NCBI RefSeq assembly: GCF_037076345.1
Contig: NZ_AP024702.1
Location: 124,001-188,000, forward strand
From: Haloferula helveola
GTDB lineage: Bacteria > Verrucomicrobiota > Verrucomicrobiia > Verrucomicrobiales > Akkermansiaceae
DNA length: 64,000 nt
Reading direction: 5' to 3'
Shown: positions 36,301 to 45,080 of the stretch, one piece after another
Layout of the letters: the number at the start of each line of letters is the position of its first letter
Position numbering within the stretch: the first letter of the stretch is position 1
Notes under the pieces: model-generated
Databases searched by the model: none
The model's input: the letters and a program-made list of their open reading frames with translations, nothing else
What the model was told of the DNA's origin: nothing
Position numbers and translations under genes: made by a program

Positions 36301-37164
36301 GTCGGAGGTCAGATCATGGTAGTGCGACGCGAGAACGTCGGCGGGAATCAGGCCTCCATCACGGGTCGGGAGCAGAGCGGCCTCTTCAATACTCACCACC
36401 TTGTCGGTATCGGTGGTGTTCGCCTCAACCGAAAGTTCCGAGAGAGCCTCAAGCCCGTACGGCCCGGGCGTGGCCGCCGAAGCCAGCGCCTCCGCACGGG
36501 TCGGCTCACGATCCCGGATCGACTCGTCGCGCACGCGCACCGAGGCCTTCGTCGCATTCTCCCCGACCCACCACGCGAGCCGCCCGCGCTGATCGGCCTG
36601 CTTTCCCTCCACCGCGATTCCACCGGCAACGACCTCGTCCTCCGGATTGTCACCGACCGTCCCGTCATCGATGATCCTGACCGGATCCTGGATGTTTGCC
36701 GCCGCGGCGAAGTTCTCGCCGCGGGTCGCTTCCCAGTTGCTGTTCGAAACCAGCCAACGGTCGAACGAGGCGGAGCTCTCGTAACCGGGTGTCCGGCCGA
36801 GACCGTCGGAGGCATTCGAATCGCGCGGATTTCCCCGGGCTTCCCAAGCCCCCGTGTAGTGCGGCGGTTGCGCACCATTGCCGGCAAGAATGCCGGCCGG
36901 CGCGGTGATCTTCTGGTCGGGACCGGCGGCACGCTGAAGCTCACCAATGGCCATCACGAGCGCCATCCGCGCATTCGAGCGGGCTTCCGCCTGGGCACCG
37001 AGGGCGCGACTGCCTCTGAGCGAGACGGTGGAGAGACTGAGCAATCCGACGGCAAGCAGCGACAGCAGCACCATCAGGCTGACGGTGATCACCAGCGCGA
37101 ATCCCGCAGGAGAGCTTTTGGCCGGACGACCATGCGGCCGACGGACGGTTTCCGATCGATTCAT
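33385..37164 (-). CDS. Verru_Chthon cassette protein A-like, prepilin-type protein
   Basis: A 1259-residue protein. The ATG at 37164 places a PilX/prepilin-like N-terminus: a short basic leader, then SPAGFALVITVSLMVLLSLL and LLSLSTVSLRGSRALGAQAE. The whole N-terminal block (ARMALVMAIGELQRAAGPDQ) matches what I know of Verru_Chthon cassette protein A, an abundant verrucomicrobial family of about this length. It is expected in the inner membrane/periplasm as part of a pseudopilus or secretion-like assembly. Cassette partners B, C and D are not next to it; only a small secreted protein follows. No catalytic motif is seen. Confidence 0.75.
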   Translation of the reverse strand: MNRSETVRRPHGRPAKSSPAGFALVITVSLMVLLSLLAVGLLSLSTVSLRGSRALGAQAEARSNARMALVMAIGELQRAAGPDQKITAPAGILAGNGAQPPHYTGAWEARGNPRDSNASDGLGRTPGYESSASFDRWLVSNSNWEATRGENFAAAANIQDPVRIIDDGTVGDNPEDEVVAGGIAVEGKQADQRGRLAWWVGENATKASVRVRDESIRDREPTRAEALASAATPGPYGLEALSELSVEANTTDTDKVVSIEEAALLPTRDGGLIPADVLASHYHDLTSDASSLLVNVTQGGLRKDLSLFFEGDPEEGSWEGSIKSGDAPVGPYGETALSPHNEFDTGDWKQLRQHYALHKFRRSDRDGLLTGTMGDTLRAVDDYNPPSRFRAPYPSWNYQRTRVSPVILRFAFVLSLGVEDASRGRVSADKLNQISPKTRTYDPELNKYMVTFHAYPVAALWNPYNLPMECPGFSIGSMGMSIENTVTIGGKSLDYQWINHNYSTEGGQWHVTGMTVDNSFTLAPGEVKMFFGSKEVHRDQAQSYARGSVVRSLRDVSFDASPLGGDFGAGVVKNGVMPNTFNPGDGNFPGDKLLYGFFANRTDQIRLSTNIFTPQGSRAAGPREDFNGLIYYGTYSSFDVRMISRSFGGGNGWRYPALWWINWGGDRAKASQASKWSGKVGWRNDDENPVRLNQPINAFFNVADLVGGRRQPFMVVDLRLKSTEADDDQRNPNVTWLHNIPAHGYAGCSGQGTPGVQVSGAGNVVTAAHSNPYTMHYAPVQSAGAAWNELQLDSIDGEVRPFMGNSYYPGGQHKAVAMEMPLVPLQSIAQLQHVPQVPIDATRWSGLGMQNYAIANSFASPHLPSDQITSEGWLVWLDNRVDNADSRSNQEADLDGKKWYVTVNGTGPPSEHFKPTRHLDRSYVANSLLWDDFFFSGLTEYTGDFYARAGGQRRRLDDVVDGFFGDGETLPNSRHRPSLGGRTADEVSSDVLKAGGYRRAAAYITVDGGFNVNSVSKQAWKAFLASNLRKNQVAFDSRGRLRTEVEKSDLEEYVISRCTLANGESFEVGESSGEKWLGYRVVSEEDLDDLAEKMVEEVKERGPFRSIGEFVNRRLEPGGGDLSLRGALQAALDRSSVNADLASDTIRSSEIFGTDYANESAALLSRHAGSPEYVMQGDLLQSIGPLVQVRSDTFTVRAYGESSDGSAQAWCEATVQRVADWVDPGDDPAGEFVDLTDVSQSFGRRLEIVAFRWLTPSEV

Positions 37165-37710
37165 AAACGGGCAGTGGGTTTTCAGGGGACGGGCAGCCCC
37201 TTTGGCAAAAGGCGCAAAATACATTGCAGTTACATCACTGCTGCCCGGGTCGGGATTTGACCGGATGTTCGCCAACTTTTTTTGTCAGCCCGGACGGATG
37301 AGCGGACCCACTTGCTCAGGAAACCCTTCTTTCGAACGTCGACTGCAACGGCCCGCCGAATTCGCGTCCAGATTCGCGATCCAGCGGCAGTACGGGATGA
37401 GACTTTCCTTACCGACGCGGTCGACCCGCGTTATCGATCAACCCCTACTACCACTAGAAGCTCCGTAGCATTAGGGCGAACTACGGAATCGGCGCATCTC
37501 CATCGGAGCCGTGCCGCGTTGAAGAGTCCGGTCGCGTTTCGACCGACCGAGGGGCCGGCCAGGTTTTGGGTTTCCTGGCCGGCCCCAACCCATCGCGGCG
37601 ACCGCAAACCTGAGTCGGTCCGGCAAAGGTCAATTCCGCGGATACCGGCAGTAGGAGCGCCTACGGCGACGCTTCCCTCTTCCGAAGTCCGTGACCGAAC
37701 GCCAGAACCC
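37165..37710. other. Intergenic gap between divergent genes, hairpins only
   Basis: 546 bp with no gene I can support. It should contain the promoters for the Verru_Chthon A-like gene (minus) and the cytochrome c gene (plus). A strong 13-bp hairpin (37551-37586) and a short one, gtagg-agcg-cctac (37651-37664), are present. The frame of the cytochrome gene stays open across most of it, but without signal or domain features. Confidence 0.5.
37551..37586. repeat. Perfect 13-bp inverted repeat
   Basis: The arms ggggccggccagg (37551-37563) and cctggccggcccc (37574-37586) pair perfectly around a 10-base loop (ttttgggttt). No T-run follows on either strand, so a terminator role is doubtful. It could be a repeat-type element or an mRNA structure upstream of the cytochrome gene. 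Confidence 0.6.
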
Positions 37711-39279
37711 ATGACCCGCGTCCTGCCCCTGCTACTCGTCCCGATTCTGCCCTCCGCGGCGGCAGAGCCGTCCGGCAAGGAACTCTACACCACCTATTGC
37801 TCCGCATGCCACGGAGCTGACGGCAAGGGAGCGGCCGGGCAGCCCTTTCCCCCGCTGGCCCGAAGCAACTGGGTCCAAGGCGACGGAGCACGGATGACCG
37901 CGGTGATCCTCCATGGACTCGAGGGGCCGATCCCGGTCTCGGGCAAACCATACAACCTGCTGATGCCACCCCAAGGTGCCGTGCTCAACGATGCGCAGAT
38001 CGCTTCGATCTCAACGTTCGTCCGCTCGAACTGGGGCAACCGCGAGAAAGCGGTCAACGAAGCATTCGTCGCCTCGATCCGCGCGGAGACGTCGTCTCGC
38101 AGCAAACCGTGGCGGGCCTCCGAGATCCTCGGGCGCTATCCCCTTCCCTTTACGGACAAGGCACACCGCTGGAGTGCCCGCAACGTGGTTGCGAAAGTAT
38201 TCGAGGGACGCTGGAAAACCCTCCCCGACTTCGCCGAACTCGATCCGGTCTCGGAGGAAAAGGAACCGGGGCTGATCAGCCTGCGCCACGCCGGCGGAAG
38301 GAGCGAAGACTTCGCCGTCGTTTGGGAAGGAGAATTCGAGTCTCCCGACGAGTTCGACAACCTCTTCTGGCTGTCATCGGTCGGCGAGGCCCGGTTGACG
38401 GTCAACGGTCGCGAGGCCGCCCATCTCAAAGGCCAAGCCGATGACTTTCGGACGACCGTTGTCCGGCTCAAGGTGAACAAGGGCATGAACCGGTTCCGCC
38501 TTGAGTACGCCCAGCATGAACCCGGAGGAGGCATCGCTCTCTCGCGCGCCGGAGGCGGCCTTGGCGGCGAACATGCGTTTACCGATGTGACACGCGGCTC
38601 AGGTGCCCAGGAGTATCCGGACATCCTGTTGTCTCCGGAGAACGGCAAGGCCGCCCTCTATCGCAATACCATCAAAGGTGTCAGCCCGCGCGCGATCGGA
38701 ATCGGTCTGGCAGGTGGAGTAAATTACGCGTTCAGCGCGTCCACGGCCGCACTCGAACGGGTCTGGACCGGCAAGTTCATGAATGCGGGCCGCCACTGGA
38801 CGATGCGCGGCGCCGGTGAGGAACCGCCGGCCGGTGAGAACATCGTCACCCTGTTCAATGGCCCGTCCGTCACACTGCTCGCCAACCCGGACGACGCGTG
38901 GCCTGCAGCGTTTCTGGACGGCTCTTTCCGATTCGTCGGCTACGACCTCGACGATTCGAACCGGCCGACGTTCCGCTACGAGGCGTTCGGCTATGGATTC
39001 GTCGACCAAACAATCCAGAGCCCGACAGCTCCGGCGCTTGAGCGTCGAATCGAAGTCACCCCACCGGCGGACAAGTCCGATCCCCCACCTTGGCTGCGGC
39101 TCGCCACCGGTACGACGGCGACGGAAGCACCCAACCGTTTCACCCTCGGGGACGGACTTGAGATCCGGATCGATGGCCCTGTGCCTCCGGCACTCCATGG
39201 CGGCACACTGATGTTTCCGCTGAAGCTGCCAGCAGAGACCTCCCGCTTCACGATTGAATACCGCTGGATCCAGCCATGA
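37711..39279 (+). CDS. Secreted cytochrome c protein with C-terminal beta-sandwich region
   Basis: A 522-residue exported protein. The ATG at 37711 gives the signal MTRVLPLLLVPILPSAAAEP, followed at once by a class I cytochrome c with heme motif CSACH (30-34) and probable axial Met85 (LLMPPQG). The C-terminal 350 residues include a PA14-like segment (FDNLFWLSSVGEARLTVNGR, KVNKGMNRFRLEYAQHEPGG) and an unclassified remainder. Its stop overlaps the start of the propeller-ThuA gene (ATGA), so it is probably the electron acceptor for that putative dehydrogenase. Confidence 0.8.
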   Translation: MTRVLPLLLVPILPSAAAEPSGKELYTTYCSACHGADGKGAAGQPFPPLARSNWVQGDGARMTAVILHGLEGPIPVSGKPYNLLMPPQGAVLNDAQIASISTFVRSNWGNREKAVNEAFVASIRAETSSRSKPWRASEILGRYPLPFTDKAHRWSARNVVAKVFEGRWKTLPDFAELDPVSEEKEPGLISLRHAGGRSEDFAVVWEGEFESPDEFDNLFWLSSVGEARLTVNGREAAHLKGQADDFRTTVVRLKVNKGMNRFRLEYAQHEPGGGIALSRAGGGLGGEHAFTDVTRGSGAQEYPDILLSPENGKAALYRNTIKGVSPRAIGIGLAGGVNYAFSASTAALERVWTGKFMNAGRHWTMRGAGEEPPAGENIVTLFNGPSVTLLANPDDAWPAAFLDGSFRFVGYDLDDSNRPTFRYEAFGYGFVDQTIQSPTAPALERRIEVTPPADKSDPPPWLRLATGTTATEAPNRFTLGDGLEIRIDGPVPPALHGGTLMFPLKLPAETSRFTIEYRWIQP

Positions 39280-41654
39280 CCCTCCCCGCCATTTCGAAAC
39301 TCATCTTCCTCGCAGCGGCAGCGCTGATTGTCCCGCTTCCGGCAGCCGAGGAGTTCTACACCCGGGAGTCGATTCCGCTACCCGGCGACAGCGTGCCGGA
39401 GGTCGGCAGCATCGCACTGCTTCCCGACCAACGTCTCGCCATTTCCACAAGGCGTGGCGAGATCTGGATTGCCGAAGGTGCCTTTGCCGATGACCTGTCG
39501 AAAGTCCGATGGACCCGCTTCGCCTACGGACTGGAAAGCTCCTTCGGGATGTTCTGGAAGGATGGATGGCTGTATGTCACCCAGCGCACGGATCTGAGCC
39601 GCCTCCAGGATCGCGACGGTGACGGCGAGGCGGACCGCTTCGAAGTCATCAGCCAGGACTGGGGATTCGACGGAGACTACCACCAGTTCGCCTTCGGCTC
39701 CAATCCCGATCACGACGGCAACGTCTGGGTTGCGCTCTGCGAGCTCGGAGGAAAATCCAAGTGGCGCGGTTGGGCCGTCATGGTGAAACCCGACGGAACC
39801 ACACTCCCGATGGCTTCGGGCTTGCGATCCCCGGGAGGGCTCGGATTCAACGCCAAGGGCGACGCATTCTGCACCGACAATCAGGGAACATGGAACGGCT
39901 CGTCCTCCCTGCGGCACCTGAAACCGGGATCCTTTCAAGGCATGCCGAGCAGTCTCCATCACTACGACCGGATCCCCGGCCTCGATGCACCCCCGACCCC
40001 GGTCAATGAAAGCCGGATCACTGACGAGTTGAAGCGCAGTCCGACACTGGTTCCCCCTGCCGTCATCCTGCCGCACGGCAGGATGGGTGCATCACCGACC
40101 GCGATCGTCCTCGACGACAGCGGCGGAAAGTTCGGACCCTTCGCCGACTCGCTGTTCATCGGCGAACAGAGCCACTCCCAGATCCAGCGGGTTTTCACCG
40201 AGCAGGTCGACGGGGTTTACCAAGGAGCCGCGTGGCACTTTCTGAAGGACTTCCAGTGCGGAATCGTGCCGGGCAAAATGGCAGCCGACGGGACCATGTT
40301 CGTGGGTGGGACCAATCGCGGTTGGGGCTCGCGCGGCACCCGCGGCTTCAGTCTCGAACGGATCCGATGGACAGGTCGGACTCCCTTTGAGGCGACCCGA
40401 ATGAAGGCCCTCCACAATGGCTTCGAGTTGAAATTCACCGAGGCTCTCGACCCGGAAACCGCGACCGACCTGTCGAGCTACAAGATGGAATCGTGGACCT
40501 ACATCTACCAGTCTAGCTACGGCAGCCCCGAGGTCGACAAGACCGTCCCGGAAGTCGTCCGGGCCATCGTCTCGGACCACGGCAAGACTCTGACATTGGA
40601 AGTCCGCGGACTGGTTCAAGGGCACGTGCATCTGCTCGATTGCGCCGGGCTTCGTTCTGCCGAAGGTCGCAGCCTCTGGCACCCCGCCGCCTACTACACG
40701 CTCAACCGCATTCCGGAGCCGCCCGCTCCCAGCGTGATGAGCCCGCCCCGGCCTCCGAACAACTGGCCAAAACTCCCGTGGCCGGAGAAACGCGAACTCC
40801 TGACCGGCATCTTTGCGCCGACCCCGGCGGACAAGCAGCGGATCGAGGAAGCGGTACCGCGAAAGGCAACCGTCACGACGGACGAACCCGCCGAGGCCCT
40901 CCTCTTCTGGCGCTGTCAGTATCCCCACGTCAGCATCGCCACGGGCAACCATGCCCTCGAACGGATGGCGGACTCTACCGGTGCCTACCGTGTCACGCTC
41001 AGCGACGACCCGGCCGACTTCACTCCGGAGAACCTCTCCAAATTCGACGTTGTCATTTTCAACAATACCACCAGTTACGACGTCACGCTCGGCGAGCAAG
41101 GTCGGGCAGCATTGCTCGACTACCTCAAGCGCGGCGGAGGAGTCGTCGGCATCCACGCCGCGTCGGACAGCTGCCGCGAATGGAAGGAAGGAATCGGCGT
41201 CATGGGCGGCGTGTTCAAGTGTCACCCTTGGTCACCGAAGGGAACGTGGGCGTTCAAACTCGACGAACCCGGACACCCGATCAACAGCGCCTTCGGCGGC
41301 TTGGGCTTCCGGCACCGCGACGAAATCTACTACTACCAGCCTGGTAGTTTCTCGGAATCGCGCTCCAGCACGCTCGTCAGCCTCGACATGCGGGAACCGG
41401 AGAACAGCACATCGCCCGACCTCTATCCGAACGTCCGCCAGTTCGCGACAACCGACGGGCACCACCCGGTCTCGTGGATCCATCAACTCGGCAAGGGCCG
41501 GATCTTCTACACCAACTTCGGCCACAACGCCTCGACCTTCTGGGACGGACGCATCCTCAAACATCTCCTCGACGGCATCCAGTTTGCCGCCGGTGATCTG
41601 GCCGCCGAATCGGCACCCTCGGGAGAGGCCGCAAACGCGACACCGCACCGCTGA
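39276..41654 (+). CDS. Secreted beta-propeller dehydrogenase-like protein fused to ThuA domain
   Basis: A 792-residue exported protein (signal MTLPAISKLIFLAAAALIVP). Residues ~25-370 form a six/seven-bladed propeller like PVC membrane-bound or PQQ-type dehydrogenases (GSIALLPDQRLAISTRRGEI, WLYVTQRTDLSRLQDRDGDG). Residues ~535-775 form a ThuA domain (FDVVIFNNTTSYDVTLGEQG, YLKRGGGVVGIHAASDSCRE, GRIFYTNFGHNASTFWDGRI), which is related to class I glutamine amidotransferases and linked to disaccharide 3-keto metabolism. Together with the overlapping cytochrome gene upstream it suggests periplasmic sugar oxidation. Substrate unknown. Confidence 0.8.
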   Translation: MTLPAISKLIFLAAAALIVPLPAAEEFYTRESIPLPGDSVPEVGSIALLPDQRLAISTRRGEIWIAEGAFADDLSKVRWTRFAYGLESSFGMFWKDGWLYVTQRTDLSRLQDRDGDGEADRFEVISQDWGFDGDYHQFAFGSNPDHDGNVWVALCELGGKSKWRGWAVMVKPDGTTLPMASGLRSPGGLGFNAKGDAFCTDNQGTWNGSSSLRHLKPGSFQGMPSSLHHYDRIPGLDAPPTPVNESRITDELKRSPTLVPPAVILPHGRMGASPTAIVLDDSGGKFGPFADSLFIGEQSHSQIQRVFTEQVDGVYQGAAWHFLKDFQCGIVPGKMAADGTMFVGGTNRGWGSRGTRGFSLERIRWTGRTPFEATRMKALHNGFELKFTEALDPETATDLSSYKMESWTYIYQSSYGSPEVDKTVPEVVRAIVSDHGKTLTLEVRGLVQGHVHLLDCAGLRSAEGRSLWHPAAYYTLNRIPEPPAPSVMSPPRPPNNWPKLPWPEKRELLTGIFAPTPADKQRIEEAVPRKATVTTDEPAEALLFWRCQYPHVSIATGNHALERMADSTGAYRVTLSDDPADFTPENLSKFDVVIFNNTTSYDVTLGEQGRAALLDYLKRGGGVVGIHAASDSCREWKEGIGVMGGVFKCHPWSPKGTWAFKLDEPGHPINSAFGGLGFRHRDEIYYYQPGSFSESRSSTLVSLDMREPENSTSPDLYPNVRQFATTDGHHPVSWIHQLGKGRIFYTNFGHNASTFWDGRILKHLLDGIQFAAGDLAAESAPSGEAANATPHR

Positions 41655-41716
41655 TCCCGATCAGACAGCCGCCACGTTAGCCATCTCCCGATGTCTCTTG
41701 GAGCTAGAGGGCAACA

Positions 41717-41742
41717 AGGGTAGGGAACGACGGTCCTACCCT
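41717..41742. terminator. Hairpin between convergent genes
   Basis: The arms agggtagg and cctaccct form an 8-bp stem in the 96-bp space between convergent stops at 41654 and 41751. The T-runs on either side are poor, so it is at best a weak or factor-dependent terminator. Confidence 0.4.
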
Positions 41743-41750
41743 CGCAGCCA

Positions 41751-43583
41751 TTAGGGATCGATGTTGTGCCGCACGATCACAACCCAGTCCTTTTCCGCTG
41801 AACCCGGTGGCTTGCCCAGCAACTGCGCTCCCGGGCCACTGACGCTTTCAACCGAGCCTTTCTTCAGACCACCTCCGTGCCGCGGATCAAACCAGCGGAC
41901 ATCGAGTCGGTCGTCGGAGTCCGTCAGATCGAGGCTGGGTTCGCTTGATCCGTCGCGAAGGAGAATCAGATACACCTCGCCGCGTTTCGCGAGGCAGTAG
42001 CCGTCCGCTCCAGCAAGCAAACCGTCCTCGTTCGTCATTTCCGTCAATGGCACGTCTATCATGCGGAAGAAGTCTCGGGCGTGCCGGCACTGGTCCCACA
42101 TGCGGTCCCGACTCCGGAAATCCTGACAGGTCAGATCGGAATGCGGGTGCTTGTAGCCGAAGTACCACTCGACTCCCCATCCGCCCGCCAGGAGATTCCC
42201 CCATAGCGCACCCTGCCGCGCATTGTCGTGGTCCGGATCCTCCGCATCGGGCAGCAAGGAATGCTCGGCGTCGCCCGGTTCATCACAGGCCACCATCCAC
42301 TGCTTTCCTTTTCGCGCGCTACTTCGCAAGATATTGAGCGTCGCTTTGTGAACCTGGGAAAAGTCAGGCTTCGATGTCTGAAGCGACGCCCCGCAGTACG
42401 GAGAATTGTCGCCATAAACGTCGTCGAACCATTGCCCGTTGTGGATCACGATCGGATGATCATAGGGATCGATGCGCTGGATGAATCGCCCCATCTCCAG
42501 CCTCTGCCCGGTCGTCTGGGCCAGCTTCCGGTGAGCCGGATTCTTCCACTTCCCGTTTTCCTCACCCATGTTCCAGTTGAGGGCGGGATGATGCGAAAAG
42601 CGGGCCACCAGTTCCCGGTAGTACAGCTTGCGCAACGGTCCCGTATCCCCTTTGTCCAACAAGGTCTCGTTCTCGCTCTCCTGGGTCTTGAAGTGCAGGA
42701 ACATCCCCTTGGCCGTCGCGTGGGCGAAGACCACTTCCCACTGGTCCATTCGCGAGACGTCGATCCGGTCGAGTTCGTCCGGACTCCTGTAAGGGAAGAC
42801 ATTCGCGTCGTCCCCTCCGATATTCATCGTAAGAAAGGAGATCGAGTTCAGCCCCTTGCCAGCAAGGTAGTTGACCGCACCGATCAGCCCCTTGCCCTTC
42901 CCCCCGCTCCAGACCGGATCACCTTGACGCCAATCCCGAACGTGGGGCTGCCACGTCTTGATCAACTTGTCCTTGATTCCGTCGGAGGCGAAATCGCCAT
43001 CGAAATCGGCGTAAGCGAGGAGGTTCTCCGGGGCATCCACGCCGGTTTTCAGGAAGACCCTTCCGTCACCCAAGGTCCGGGGATAACGGTCACCGACGTA
43101 GGCGAGACGTCCAAGCGCCCGCATGTCGGGTGAATGCTTGTCGCTCGCTCCGATCGTCAAACTGCCGGTGTCGCCGTCGAAGTGTCCGCCCGGCATTCCG
43201 GCATCCGGCCCTGCTTCGACCGCGACTCCCGGCCCTTTTCTAAGCGATGCTTTCCAAGTCCACTCGCCGGTGAACGGCGGTGAAAAGTGAACCCGCCACC
43301 GATTGCCCGCCTCCGCGGATGTATTGGCGCTGTCGCCATCCGCGGCGAAGTAGCCGGGGACCCGCATCTCGGTGTTTCCATTCTTGAAGCGAACCTCGAA
43401 GCGATAGTCGGCAAACGGATTGGGTGTCGCGGTCTCGGCCGACTGCGGCCCCTCGAAGGTGAGGGTCACCTTGTGCCACTGCTTGAGTTCTCCGGCGATC
43501 TCCGGCGGTGTGGCGTGTGCGGAAACTCCTGCAACGAGCAGTGCCAGCATACCGGTCCTCTTCCGGCGGGATTGGGATTTCAT
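41751..43583 (-). CDS. DUF5060 glycosidase-like protein with collagenase-type C-terminal domain
   Basis: A 610-residue exported protein. The ATG at 43583 gives KSQSRRKRTGMLALLVAGVS as signal. DUF5060 comes first (KQWHKVTLTFEGP, RFEVRFKNGNTEMRVPGYFA, FSPPFTGEWTWKASL). The centre has TIM-barrel wording (GLIGAVNYLAGKGLNSISFL, HHPALNWNMGEENGKWKN, HDHPIVIHNGQWFDDVYG-like), with Glu residues that could be catalytic. The C-terminal part fits the putative collagen-binding domain of collagenase-like proteins (YCLAKRGEVYLILLRDG). It is the last gene of the sulfatase/DUF1501 operon, so a glycan role is likely; substrate unknown. Confidence 0.75.
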   Translation of the reverse strand: MKSQSRRKRTGMLALLVAGVSAHATPPEIAGELKQWHKVTLTFEGPQSAETATPNPFADYRFEVRFKNGNTEMRVPGYFAADGDSANTSAEAGNRWRVHFSPPFTGEWTWKASLRKGPGVAVEAGPDAGMPGGHFDGDTGSLTIGASDKHSPDMRALGRLAYVGDRYPRTLGDGRVFLKTGVDAPENLLAYADFDGDFASDGIKDKLIKTWQPHVRDWRQGDPVWSGGKGKGLIGAVNYLAGKGLNSISFLTMNIGGDDANVFPYRSPDELDRIDVSRMDQWEVVFAHATAKGMFLHFKTQESENETLLDKGDTGPLRKLYYRELVARFSHHPALNWNMGEENGKWKNPAHRKLAQTTGQRLEMGRFIQRIDPYDHPIVIHNGQWFDDVYGDNSPYCGASLQTSKPDFSQVHKATLNILRSSARKGKQWMVACDEPGDAEHSLLPDAEDPDHDNARQGALWGNLLAGGWGVEWYFGYKHPHSDLTCQDFRSRDRMWDQCRHARDFFRMIDVPLTEMTNEDGLLAGADGYCLAKRGEVYLILLRDGSSEPSLDLTDSDDRLDVRWFDPRHGGGLKKGSVESVSGPGAQLLGKPPGSAEKDWVVIVRHNIDP

Positions 43584-43615
43584 GGAGCGAGATGGATCGG
43601 TCGGGTGGAGTTTGA

Positions 43616-45058
43616 TCACTTGAAGGTCGAAACCTTCCCGGGCCGGTAGCCCGCCTTGGTGGCATCGCCCGGAATCGCTTCGAGGAAGAAAGCATCCCGA
43701 TCCCGGTGGTAGGCCTTGTAAGGCATCAGACGGCACGGGACGTTCCCTTCATTCCATCCCATCCAATCCGTCTTGAGACGGTCCGCCTGCTCCGTTTCCT
43801 CCCGGGCGAGGTTCCGGCTTTCGGAAACATCCTCGGGAAGCCGGTAGAGTTCGGCCTTTCCTTTGCCTTGCGATAGCAGCTTGTCGCCTTTCGAAGAGAG
43901 CACCGCCCAGCGTGGACCGTTTTTCCAGAACAGCATGTCATGCGGAGGCGAATCGGTCTCGCCGGTCAGGTGCGGAACCAGGTCGACGCCTTCGAGTCCT
44001 GACCCGACACCCCTGCCCGTGCCCGCGCAGGCCAGAGCGGTCTTCGCGATGTCGAGGGCGATCACCGGATGTTCGAAGGATGATCCCGCAGGAATCCTCG
44101 CCGGCCAACTGGCGATGAACGGCACGTGGATGCCTCCGTCGTAGACGTCACCCTTGCCACCCCGGAACGGCTTGTTCGATGATCCGTTCCCCTTCGATGG
44201 CGAGTCGGGACCTGCCTGAGGACCACCGTTGTCGCTCAGGAAGAAGATGAGCGTGTTATCGCGGTGGCCGGCATCCTCGAGGGCCGAAACCACCTTCCCG
44301 ATCCCGGCATCCATCACATCCACCATCGCGGCATAGATGCGCCGGTTCCGGTCTTCGATGTGTGCATACTTCCCGATCGCCTCCTTCGGCGCCTGCAGAG
44401 GCGCGTGGGGTGCGTTGTAGGCCAGATAGAGGAAGAAAGGCCGGTCGCCGGAGTCCCTGACGAACCCTGCCGCGTCTTCGCTCAGCGCAGTGGTCAGGTA
44501 GCCATCGAAGGCGGCTGGCATTCCGTTGCGCTCGAGCGCCTGGAGATAGCCCTCGGCCACCGGTTTCCGGAGATCGATGCTGATGTAGTCATGTCCACCG
44601 CCGAGAAATCCGTAGAAGTAGTCGAATCCGCGGTGGTTCGGATGAAACGCGGGTGCCGAGCCCAGATGCCACTTCCCGATCACGCCGGTGCGGTAGCCGG
44701 CATCCTGAAGGTGCTTGGGGAAAAGCACCTCGGCAGGGTCGATTCCCATGTAGGGGTTGGACGCATCGTAGGCCGGGTTCGTCTCGAAGCCGAAGCGATG
44801 CTGGTAGCGGCCCGACAGCAGCCCGGCCCGACTCGGTCCGCAAAATGGATGGGTGACGTAACCCTGGCGGAACACCACACCCGATGCAGCAAGCGCATCG
44901 AGATGCGGAGTCTTGATGTCGGTGGCCCCGGTGAAACCGGCATCCGCATAGCCCATGTCGTCGGCCATGATGACGATGATGTTCGGTCGGTCGTCCTTCG
45001 CGAGCACCGGAAGGGTAGCGCTACAGAGGAACAGAGCGAGGCAGAGGATGGGTTTCAT
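43616..45058 (-). CDS. Type I sulfatase (arylsulfatase-like)
   Basis: A 480-residue exported sulfatase with signal MKPILCLALFLCSATLPVLA. The metal-site Asp pair is in MADDMGYADAG, and the formylglycine signature is CGPSR with Cys73. GKWHLGSAPAFHPNHRGFD and IFFLSDNGGPQAGPDSPSKG are further family motifs. It probably removes sulfate esters from algal polysaccharide in the periplasm. It lies between another sulfatase gene 22 bp upstream and the DUF5060 gene 32 bp downstream. Confidence 0.9.
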   Translation of the reverse strand: MKPILCLALFLCSATLPVLAKDDRPNIIVIMADDMGYADAGFTGATDIKTPHLDALAASGVVFRQGYVTHPFCGPSRAGLLSGRYQHRFGFETNPAYDASNPYMGIDPAEVLFPKHLQDAGYRTGVIGKWHLGSAPAFHPNHRGFDYFYGFLGGGHDYISIDLRKPVAEGYLQALERNGMPAAFDGYLTTALSEDAAGFVRDSGDRPFFLYLAYNAPHAPLQAPKEAIGKYAHIEDRNRRIYAAMVDVMDAGIGKVVSALEDAGHRDNTLIFFLSDNGGPQAGPDSPSKGNGSSNKPFRGGKGDVYDGGIHVPFIASWPARIPAGSSFEHPVIALDIAKTALACAGTGRGVGSGLEGVDLVPHLTGETDSPPHDMLFWKNGPRWAVLSSKGDKLLSQGKGKAELYRLPEDVSESRNLAREETEQADRLKTDWMGWNEGNVPCRLMPYKAYHRDRDAFFLEAIPGDATKAGYRPGKVSTFK

Positions 45059-45080
45059 GGGTATCTTGATCGGACGGACT

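Noticed and set aside
37282-37710. Upstream extension of the cytochrome c gene
   Set aside because: It crosses hairpins and has no recognisable features. The start at 37711 gives a signal peptide immediately followed by the heme domain.
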